Shown here one piece after another: positions 1-5,658 of a DNA stretch of 11,213 bases. The stretch's first letter is position 1. Every line of letters begins with the position of its first letter. The notes beneath the pieces were generated by a model that ran no database searches, was not told the origin of the DNA, and saw nothing but the letters and a program-made list of their open reading frames with translations. Source of the DNA: Anaerolineales bacterium (GTDB taxonomy: Bacteria; Chloroflexota; Anaerolineae; Anaerolineales; E44-bin32); contig JAGLGG010000172.1 of the NCBI GenBank assembly GCA_023144145.1, positions 1-11,213 of the forward strand, given 5' to 3'. Made by a program: the position numbers and the translations under genes.

Positions 1-79
1 AGGGCGACGCGAGAACAATCACGAGCCGGTCGCCCTTATAAATGATAAATCCACGTTCCATCTAGATTAGGAGGAAAAC
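1..79. other. Window edge: probable 3' tail of an upstream gene plus leader of the synthetase gene
   Basis: On the plus strand one frame is open from base 2 to a TAG at 68-70, ending in residues ...INDKSTFHLD. This stop overlaps the AGGAGG ribosome binding site (69-74) of the next gene, which would fit the last gene before it in an operon. On the minus strand an ATG at 61 opens a 20-codon frame to the edge (MERGFIIYKGDRLVIVLASP), but it has no purine-rich site in front. Bases 1-8 and 29-36 form an 8-bp inverted repeat (AGGGCGAC/GTCGCCCT) with a 20-nt spacer, which could instead be a terminator of an upstream gene. Too little sequence is visible to choose between these readings. Confidence 0.3.
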
Positions 80-1582
80 ATGGGGCTGCGAGATTTCACA
101 ATTTACCAACTGTTAGAACACAACGCCACTGTTCATGCTTCAGCACCCGCAGTGATCAGCAACGGTGAAACCATTTCCCACAGTGATTTCCATGCACGTG
201 TTGATCGCTTGGCTGCGGGGATGAGTGAGCGTGGAATAGTAAAGGGGGATAGGGTTTGTATCCTCGCACAAAACTCATTGGAGTACCTGGATCTATATGG
301 TGCCTGCGCAAAAACAGGCGCAATAGCCTATCCGATTAATTGGCGTTTGACGCCTGAGGAAGTAGGGCAAGTGATTGATCTTGCTGAACCCAGCATGATT
401 GTGGTCGGAGTAGGGCATTTGCCACAACTAGAAGGATATGACCTTTCAAAATTGAAGCTGTGCGCACTTATTGGGGAGGGGAATTCGGAAGGATTCATCT
501 CAATAAATGACCTCTACTCGGAATCGACATCTGAGGCAGAGGATGTTAGCTCCAGCGATCCTTTTGTGGTCATCTCAACTGCCGCAGTAGCTGGAGTTCC
601 AAGAGGGGCCGTCCTGACTCATGGGAATCTGCTGATCGCTGGTTATCCCGTGATTGCAGCTTTGGCTCTCGGACCGAGTGACCGGCATTTAGCAGCCTTG
701 CCCTTTTTCCACATTACGGGGTTAGGTTTATCGCTTGCTGTTCTGCAGGCGGGTGGAGCGAATGTTGTCATGCAGACCTTCGACCCGTCCTTAGCCGCAG
801 GGCTGATGGATACATTCGATATTACATTGATGGCAGATTTTCCGCCCATACTCTCGATGTTGCTGGATGCGAAGGATGCATCTGGTGCTGAGTGGAATCA
901 TCTGCGCTATGTATTAGGCTTGGATGCGCCCGACACAATCCAGAGATTGCATCAAGAAACCCAAGCGAAGTTTTGGACTGGCTTTGGCCAATCAGAGACC
1001 GCGGGTTTGGCGACAATGGGCACTGTTGAGGAAAAACCTGGTTCGGCTGGCCGAGCTATCCCGCTAGCTGAAGTTCGTTGCGTGGATCGCCAAGGTGAAG
1101 AGGTGCCGCTTGGCGAAGCTGGCGAGATCGTCGTCAGAGGCCCAATCGTATTTGACGGGTATTGGCGGGATCCCGACGCAACCCTGTATACGTTCAGGGG
1201 GGGCTGGCACCATACTGGAGACATCGGTCGATTTGATGAAGAAGGGTATCTTTATTACGTTGGTAGGCTGCCAGAGAAAGATCTAATCAAATCTGGTGGT
1301 GAGAATATATACCCGGCTGAGATAGAGCATATAGTCGAAGAGATGCCCCAAGTTCAGGCCGTATGCATTATCGGAGTGCCGGACGATAAGTGGGGGGAAG
1401 CAGTTAAGGCGTTAATCGAACTAAAAACCGGTGAAAGCCTCACTGCTGAGGATGTTCGTGATGCAGTGGTCGCAAGGATTGCATCGTACAAAAAACCTCG
1501 TCACGTTGAATTTGTCGAGCAGCTGCCCAGGTCCGATGATGGAGAGATCGACCGACTAGCTGTGAAGGAGAAATATGGGTAG
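80..1582 (+). CDS. AMP-forming acyl-CoA synthetase/ligase homologue (ANL superfamily) with degenerate catalytic motifs
   Basis: The protein has 500 residues, normal for class I adenylate-forming enzymes, which activate a carboxylic acid with ATP and join it to CoA or another thiol. The start is fixed by AGGAGG five bases before the ATG. Seen in order: the ALPFFHITG segment; the adenine-binding segment GFGQSET (301-307); HTGD with D381; GRLPEKDLIKSGGEN (395-409), the hinge and start of the C-terminal subdomain, followed by IYPAEIE. Two key motifs are abnormal. The phosphate-binding loop, usually TSGTTGxPKG, reads TAAVAGVPRG (167-176). The C-terminal motif PxxxxGKIxR reads PRSDDGEIDR, so the usual catalytic lysine is Glu489. 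In the family that lysine contacts the acyl and phosphate oxygens during adenylation, so the protein may adenylate poorly, use only a thioester step, or bind acyl groups without turnover. The rest of the fold looks intact and the frame is clean, so it does not look like a pseudogene. The substrate cannot be told from the sequence. Confidence 0.9.
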   Translation: MGLRDFTIYQLLEHNATVHASAPAVISNGETISHSDFHARVDRLAAGMSERGIVKGDRVCILAQNSLEYLDLYGACAKTGAIAYPINWRLTPEEVGQVIDLAEPSMIVVGVGHLPQLEGYDLSKLKLCALIGEGNSEGFISINDLYSESTSEAEDVSSSDPFVVISTAAVAGVPRGAVLTHGNLLIAGYPVIAALALGPSDRHLAALPFFHITGLGLSLAVLQAGGANVVMQTFDPSLAAGLMDTFDITLMADFPPILSMLLDAKDASGAEWNHLRYVLGLDAPDTIQRLHQETQAKFWTGFGQSETAGLATMGTVEEKPGSAGRAIPLAEVRCVDRQGEEVPLGEAGEIVVRGPIVFDGYWRDPDATLYTFRGGWHHTGDIGRFDEEGYLYYVGRLPEKDLIKSGGENIYPAEIEHIVEEMPQVQAVCIIGVPDDKWGEAVKALIELKTGESLTAEDVRDAVVARIASYKKPRHVEFVEQLPRSDDGEIDRLAVKEKYG

Positions 1583-1621
1583 GTATACAATTGGGGCATA
1601 TTCATAAAATGATATGAGCTG

Positions 1622-1661
1622 AATCAATAAAGGGCACTTCACAGAGTGCCCTTTATTGATT
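1622..1661. terminator. Bidirectional rho-independent terminator between convergent genes
   Basis: A perfect 17-bp inverted repeat (1622-1638 and 1645-1661) encloses a 6-nt loop, TCACAG. Its core is AGGGCACT/AGTGCCCT, and the arms end in A-rich and T-rich runs, so either strand gives a stem followed by a U-rich tail (CTTTATTGATTT on the plus strand). It lies 40 bp after the synthetase stop and 21 bp after the FabH stop, so it can serve both genes. Confidence 0.85.
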
Positions 1662-1681
1662 TGTGTGCGAATATTTTTACC

Positions 1682-2833
1682 CTATCCTCGAAAGAAATTG
1701 GTCAGCTTCTGGCCCAGGACGATAATGGGAGAAAGCACCTGTGCTGCTACTTTAGCGATACCGGAGGTCGATGAGCGTGTAATATTGCTCAAGGAAAGCC
1801 ACCTGGATAATTTAGATTTTTCGATCGCTATTGGCTCGACCCGTTCACCGATCTTAACGACTGCAGATGCCCATGTGAGCCCAGCCCCAAATGCGACAAA
1901 GGCTAACGTATCTCCAACTTTAGCCCGTCCCTGCTCGAATGCCTCACAAAAGGCGATGGGGATCGACGCAGCAGACGTATTCCCATAGCGCTCGATATTA
2001 ACAAATACTTTTTCCCGTGGAAGGTTGACATGTCGTGCCGCGACCTCTATGATGCGAGCGTTTGCCTGGTGGGGGATAAAGAGGTCAATGTCATCTGTCG
2101 TCAAATTGGCTTGTTGAATCGCCTGCTTAAGAGCCTTCCCTAAGACGCGTGTAGCAAATTTGAAGATTTGCCGACCATTCATTTTTAAATACTGCAGACC
2201 CTGGTCGAGCGTCTCATGTGTCGGAGGTGCGTTGGTGCCGCCACCGGGCAAGATCAGGTGTTCGGCACCGGAGCCGTCCGAGCCGAGTACGTAAGATAGA
2301 ACGCCGGAGGGTTCATCACTAACTTGGACCACGACTGCGCCAGCCCCATCACCAAAGAGCACGCATGACTCCCTGTCGTTCCAATCCACGAAGCGACTGA
2401 GCAATTCCGATCCGACAACGAGGACATTATCGCAAGCACCTGAAGCGATAAACTGTTGTGCGGTAGCCAACCCGTAGACGAAACCCGTGCAGCCAGTGAC
2501 GAGTGTGAATGCACCTACGTCTTTGGCTCCTAATGCATGTTGTACCTGGGATGAGATTGGTGGCGTGAGGTAATCTGGGCTGGAAGTTGCGACAATGATG
2601 AGCCCAAGATCGCGTGCCCTTACACCAGCCATTTCCAGCGCATCTCTCGATGCTGCAATCGACATTTCTGAGTTGGTTTCGCCATCGGATACGATGTGCC
2701 GTTCCCGAATTCCAGTGCGGGTGTAGATCCATTCATCACTGGTATCGATTGTCTTTTCGAGATCTTTGTTGGTGATAACCTTGGGGGGGACATATTTTCC
2801 CCACCCAACAATGTTCCCATACCTCTTTTCCAT
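1682..2833 (-). CDS. fabH: 3-oxoacyl-[acyl-carrier-protein] synthase III (FabH-like) with C-terminal extension
   Basis: FabH-type condensing enzymes join an acyl-CoA primer to malonyl-ACP and start fatty acid synthesis in the cytoplasm. Using the ATG at 2833 the protein has 383 residues. GGAGG at 2843-2839 lies five bases before this ATG; the adjacent ATG at 2836 is too close, and the longer open frame from 2872 has no ribosome site. The catalytic triad is complete: Cys115 in VTGCTGF, His255 in IPHQANARI and Asn285 in YGNTSAAS. Also present are the N-terminal block DTSDEWIYTRTGIRER and the FGDGAGAVVV segment. The usual core ends near residue 329 with FGAGLTWASAVVKIG. About 54 extra residues follow, ending in an Ala/Val/Ile/Leu-rich probable amphipathic helix and TNFFRG. 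Typical FabH is about 320 residues, so the tail is unusual. The gene stands alone, divergent from the HtrA gene. A specialised KAS III acting outside core fatty acid synthesis is also possible. Confidence 0.88.
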   Translation of the reverse strand: MEKRYGNIVGWGKYVPPKVITNKDLEKTIDTSDEWIYTRTGIRERHIVSDGETNSEMSIAASRDALEMAGVRARDLGLIIVATSSPDYLTPPISSQVQHALGAKDVGAFTLVTGCTGFVYGLATAQQFIASGACDNVLVVGSELLSRFVDWNDRESCVLFGDGAGAVVVQVSDEPSGVLSYVLGSDGSGAEHLILPGGGTNAPPTHETLDQGLQYLKMNGRQIFKFATRVLGKALKQAIQQANLTTDDIDLFIPHQANARIIEVAARHVNLPREKVFVNIERYGNTSAASIPIAFCEAFEQGRAKVGDTLAFVAFGAGLTWASAVVKIGERVEPIAIEKSKLSRWLSLSNITRSSTSGIAKVAAQVLSPIIVLGQKLTNFFRG

Positions 2834-2919
2834 CATCTCCTCCGAATAAAGCCCTATTCTCTCACATTTCATCGATCTCTTCTAGGGCGAAGCCATCCCC
2901 TCGCTCCCCTTGAGAAACC

Positions 2920-2946
2920 GCACACTGATCCGTCTGATCCGTGTGC
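2920..2946. repeat. Inverted repeat containing a tandem 8-bp repeat, possible operator upstream of FabH
   Basis: GCACAC (2920-2925) and GTGTGC (2941-2946) form an inverted repeat. Within and across it, CTGATCCG occurs twice, at 2925-2932 and 2934-2941, a 9-bp period. The element lies 87 bp upstream of the FabH start. It could be a protein-binding site, but it matches no consensus I recognise. As a hairpin it would be weak, with a 15-nt loop. Confidence 0.35.
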
Positions 2947-3125
2947 CTTTCCTGTTTTAAATGGTTAATGATTGGAACACCATAGATCGAGTGGAGATGC
3001 GTCTACTCTAGTAAAAACACTGATCAAATACGTTGGGGTAAGAATTTGGTCCTGGAAATCGACCAAGTAAAAAGCCAAGGACATTGATGAGAGTTTGTGG
3101 ATTGCGTTAAATTTGAGCCAATTCA

Positions 3126-3218
3126 GTGAATTTGATCTCTTCAAAAAATTCACACAAAGCCTTAATGCTTTCGATAACTTTGATGGTGTATAAATCTATT
3201 ATTGAAGGAGTGAATTTG
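3126..3218 (+). repeat. Repeated AGTGAATTTG and its complement in the HtrA gene leader
   Basis: AGTGAATTTG occurs at 3125-3134 and again at 3209-3218, where it fills the gap between the ribosome binding site and the ATG. Between the copies, AAATTCAC (3146-3153) is complementary to eight bases of both. It can therefore pair with the first copy (12-nt spacer) or with the second, which would cover the start region. This only matters in RNA if transcription starts upstream of 3126. If the promoter is the TATAAA at 3189, the first copy and the complement are not transcribed. Confidence 0.35.
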
Positions 3219-3220
3219 GT

Positions 3221-4447
3221 ATGGATGAACAAAACCGGATCCCGCTAATCGGTATCATTTTGGTATCTGCCTTCATTGTGGGCTCTGTCAGCTTGGCGCT
3301 TTTCGTGTTGGTGCCAAACACGCTTTCGCAAGTGATAGATTCTGGCAAGCAAATATTTTTGGGAAATGAGACTCAGCTATCCCAAGAAAGTATTGCCACT
3401 TTTACGGCACAGCCACAAACTGAGGGTAACGTATCAATACCTATTCTAAACCCAGATATTGCGGATGCGCAGATTTTTCTTGTGTCCTTAGAAGACCTAT
3501 ATGATCAGGTAGGCCCCGGGGTCGTCAGTGTTCAGGTGTTCACCGAACGTAACGGGATGGTAGGACAGGGGGCTGGCTCAGGATTTATTTTGGATAATGA
3601 AGGTCATATCATCACCAACAATCACGTTGTTGAGGATGCATCACTTGTTTCTGTGATTTTCTTTAACGGAATTGAGGTCCGTGCAGAAATTGTCGGCACG
3701 GATGTAGACAGTGACCTGGCCGTTCTCAAGGTGGATGGGTTGATCGACGAGGTACACCCACTGCCTCTAGGGAATTCCGATAATATTGATGTTGGTGAGT
3801 GGGTGATAGCCATCGGTAACCCCTTCGGAAATCAGAACAGCCTATCAATAGGGATTGTGAGTGCGCTCGGGCGGACCATCCCCACTGGCGCCACCCCTTT
3901 CTCTATTCCCCAGTCTATCCAAACTGATGCAGCCATCAATCCTGGGAATTCGGGCGGTCCGCTTATTAATCTTGAGGGTGACGTGATTGGAGTAAATGCC
4001 CAAATCGCCACCAGCGGGGAGAGAGCAAACTCAGGTGTGGGATTTGCCATCCCTGTGAACATCTTGCGTAAAGTTGCACCGGCATTGATCGAACTGGGCG
4101 CGTATGTATGGCCGTGGATGGGTATTGAAGGGACGGATGTCACTCTCGCCATCACACAGGCTAATGAGCTTGAGAGACAAAGGGGAGCCTATATCAACAG
4201 AATTGTCGTTGATGCCCCTGCAGATTCTGCGGGACTTGTGGGCACAAATGGTACGACGGAAATCGAGGGGATCCTGACCCCAATCGGTGGAGATGTTGTG
4301 GTGGAGGCAGATGGAGAGCCCATCAACTTTTTCAGTGATCTTCTCGTAGCTGTTGCCTTCAAAAACCCGGGGGAAACGATAGATCTCGTAATAATCCGTG
4401 ATGGTGAGCGAGTGGAGATCACGGTTGAGTTGCAGGCAAGACCGTAG
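3221..4447 (+). CDS. Membrane-anchored trypsin-like serine protease with PDZ domain (HtrA/DegP family, S1C)
   Basis: HtrA proteases degrade or refold damaged proteins outside the cytoplasm. This one has 408 residues, in the normal range for single-PDZ members. Residues about 8-32 form one hydrophobic segment (IPLIGIILVSAFIVGSVSLALFVLV) with no obvious cleavage site, so it is probably a signal anchor placing the protease on the outer face of the membrane. A Ser/Thr/Gln-rich linker follows to about residue 85. The protease domain has the complete triad: His135 (ITNNHVV), Asp165 (DSDLAVLK) and Ser244 (GNSGGP). One PDZ domain covers about 297-405. AAGGAG lies ten bases upstream of the ATG; no other in-frame start is better. 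The gene is alone in its direction and is followed by a hairpin. It may serve general envelope protein quality control; no partner is indicated by context. Confidence 0.93.
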   Translation: MDEQNRIPLIGIILVSAFIVGSVSLALFVLVPNTLSQVIDSGKQIFLGNETQLSQESIATFTAQPQTEGNVSIPILNPDIADAQIFLVSLEDLYDQVGPGVVSVQVFTERNGMVGQGAGSGFILDNEGHIITNNHVVEDASLVSVIFFNGIEVRAEIVGTDVDSDLAVLKVDGLIDEVHPLPLGNSDNIDVGEWVIAIGNPFGNQNSLSIGIVSALGRTIPTGATPFSIPQSIQTDAAINPGNSGGPLINLEGDVIGVNAQIATSGERANSGVGFAIPVNILRKVAPALIELGAYVWPWMGIEGTDVTLAITQANELERQRGAYINRIVVDAPADSAGLVGTNGTTEIEGILTPIGGDVVVEADGEPINFFSDLLVAVAFKNPGETIDLVIIRDGERVEITVELQARP

Positions 4448-4464
4448 AATTATTGGGCAAATGC

Positions 4465-4488
4465 GAGGGCGTTCAATTGAACCCCCTT
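4465..4488. terminator. Terminator-like hairpin after the HtrA gene
   Basis: GTTCAATTGAAC (4471-4482) is a perfect palindrome, and AGGG (4466-4469) pairs with CCCT (4484-4487) around one C/C mismatch. The result is a stem of about 8 bp with an AATT loop, starting 18 bp after the HtrA stop. The downstream plus strand (TTACGAATTATT) is T-rich but not a clean U run. It could also end transcripts coming from the lipoprotein gene on the other strand. Confidence 0.5.
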
Positions 4489-4644
4489 ACGAATTATTCG
4501 AGCATGGTGCCTTAAAAGTCTAACGTCATCAATAGTGACATCGCCCCATGAGCGATGAGTTCTTCAAAGCGTGTCTACTACCCAGGGGTTGACCAATCCA
4601 ACGTGGTTGACTCATCGGGCCTCTCCAAGAAAATGGGTGCCACT

Positions 4645-5658
4645 CTATTCAATAATCCAAAGCCAGGCGTTCTCAAATAGGCAGGATGTCTGGCCCGACT
4701 CACTAAAGACTGCCATGGCGACGAAACCGCGCTCGAAATTGGTGTCGTACTTCTGATACGCTGCCATGCGAGCCCGGTAATTCGCTTGGGCTTGTTCCAC
4801 CTCTTCCTCATATTTTTCTAGCAGTTGATTGTATTTATCCATGAGACCGGGGTCTTCCGGTGTTGGTGGAGGTGTAGGGATTGGTGGTGGAGCCGGGGGT
4901 CTACCAACGGTGACTTCACCTACCAGGGTACCGTTGGTGAATACGGAAAATTCAGTTCCACGACCGATGACCGTGAGCTGATTGGTAGAACCGTTGGGTT
5001 CATTAAACCTTGGATCAAGTCCCGCAGCATACATGTCTTTTCCATCAACGAGTTCGCCGTTTGCAACGGTCATAAACACCGCTCGTCCGTCTCCAAACCG
5101 GGAAAGGATCAACATATACTGGTTTGATTCCTCTTCCTTGCCATCAGACCTCAAGATGAAACCGCAACCGGAGGAACCATATTGAGTATCCCATGTGATA
5201 TCAGCGGACAAGACGAAATCTTCGACTGTGGTGTTCATATAACGATTAATGAAATCCGTCTGCATATATCCTTCGACTTCCAAGGATGCGGGAGGGTGAG
5301 CCCACGCGACTCTTCCCTGTGATGGATCTACTCCATAGGATGGTAATTGATCAAGTATTGGTGCAACTGCTTTCTCGGTCGCAGCAAGCGAATCGTCTGA
5401 CATATTTGCCAATGCTGTCTGGGTCGCTGCTACTTGGCTGCCTTCGATCGTCGCTTCAGCTTGGGCGGTTTTGAGAGAGTCTTCTGAACTCAGCTCGCTG
5501 CTGGCGCCCGCGGTAGCTGTGAGCGATATGGATCGCGACATGGCTTCAACTGTCGCTGATTTATCCACATTTGAGGGGAAATTACATGCTGGGGTTAGAA
5601 TCATGAAGATAGCGAGCATCAATATTTTGCGAGAGCGGTAGCCAAGATCAATTAACAT
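4645..5658 (-). CDS. Lipoprotein with jelly-roll (concanavalin/LamG-like) domain interrupted by a Pro-rich coiled segment
   Basis: The protein has 337 residues. The signal sequence ends in a lipobox, LTPAC with Cys25, so it should be lipid-anchored on the outer face of the membrane. Residues about 30-105 are Ala/Ser/Thr/Glu-rich (including VAATQTALA), a stalk. Residues about 115-252 resemble a LamG-like beta-sandwich: VLSADITWDTQYGSSGCGFILR, a long strand YMLILSRFG, and LTVIGRGTEFSVFTNGTLVGEVTVG. A Pro-rich stretch (253-270) and a charged helix likely to coil (272-305, with Y294-x-A-x-M-x-A-Y301) come next. Then RGFVAMAVFSESGQTSCLFENAWLWIIE looks like the final two strands of the same sandwich, so the coil appears inserted in the domain. 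The ATG overlaps the last 11 bases of the exporter gene (ATGTTAATTGA), which indicates translational coupling. No catalytic residues are recognised. A binding or structural subunit of the exporter is the likeliest role, by inference. Confidence 0.8.
   Translation of the reverse strand: MLIDLGYRSRKILMLAIFMILTPACNFPSNVDKSATVEAMSRSISLTATAGASSELSSEDSLKTAQAEATIEGSQVAATQTALANMSDDSLAATEKAVAPILDQLPSYGVDPSQGRVAWAHPPASLEVEGYMQTDFINRYMNTTVEDFVLSADITWDTQYGSSGCGFILRSDGKEEESNQYMLILSRFGDGRAVFMTVANGELVDGKDMYAAGLDPRFNEPNGSTNQLTVIGRGTEFSVFTNGTLVGEVTVGRPPAPPPIPTPPPTPEDPGLMDKYNQLLEKYEEEVEQAQANYRARMAAYQKYDTNFERGFVAMAVFSESGQTSCLFENAWLWIIE

Larger units (their letters stand above)
2834..3220. other. Divergent intergenic region (FabH gene left, HtrA gene right)
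   Basis: No convincing gene lies in these 387 bp; the short open frames have no ribosome site and no recognisable protein. The region must hold the promoters of both neighbours. For the right-hand gene, TATAAA at 3189-3194 is a reasonable -10 box, but the match about 17 bp upstream (TGCTTT, 3166-3171) is poor as a -35 box. The HtrA ribosome site is AAGGAG at 3205-3210, ten bases before the ATG. No clear promoter was seen for the FabH gene. Two repeat structures in the region are listed separately. Confidence 0.6.

Noticed and set aside
2834..2872. Longer FabH start at 2872, adding 13 residues.
   Set aside because: The added residues do not resemble FabH, and the strong GGAGG lies downstream of that start, directly before the ATGs at 2836 and 2833.
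2965..3153. A 62-codon minus-strand frame between FabH and HtrA.
   Set aside because: No ribosome site, no similarity to any family I know, and it covers regulatory-looking repeats.
4447..4498. Hairpin flanked by two GAATTATT copies (4447-4454 and 4491-4498), like a tiny mobile element with target duplication.
   Set aside because: The enclosed piece is only 36 bp, the copies are AT-rich and one overlaps the HtrA stop codon. A terminator in AT-rich surroundings explains it better.
4587..4611. GGTTGAC repeated at 4587-4593 and 4605-4611.
   Set aside because: Two 7-bp copies in an intergenic region are expected by chance, and no further copies were seen.
4571..4756. A 61-codon plus-strand frame after the HtrA gene.
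   Set aside because: It runs antisense into the lipoprotein gene, has no ribosome site and has no recognisable features.
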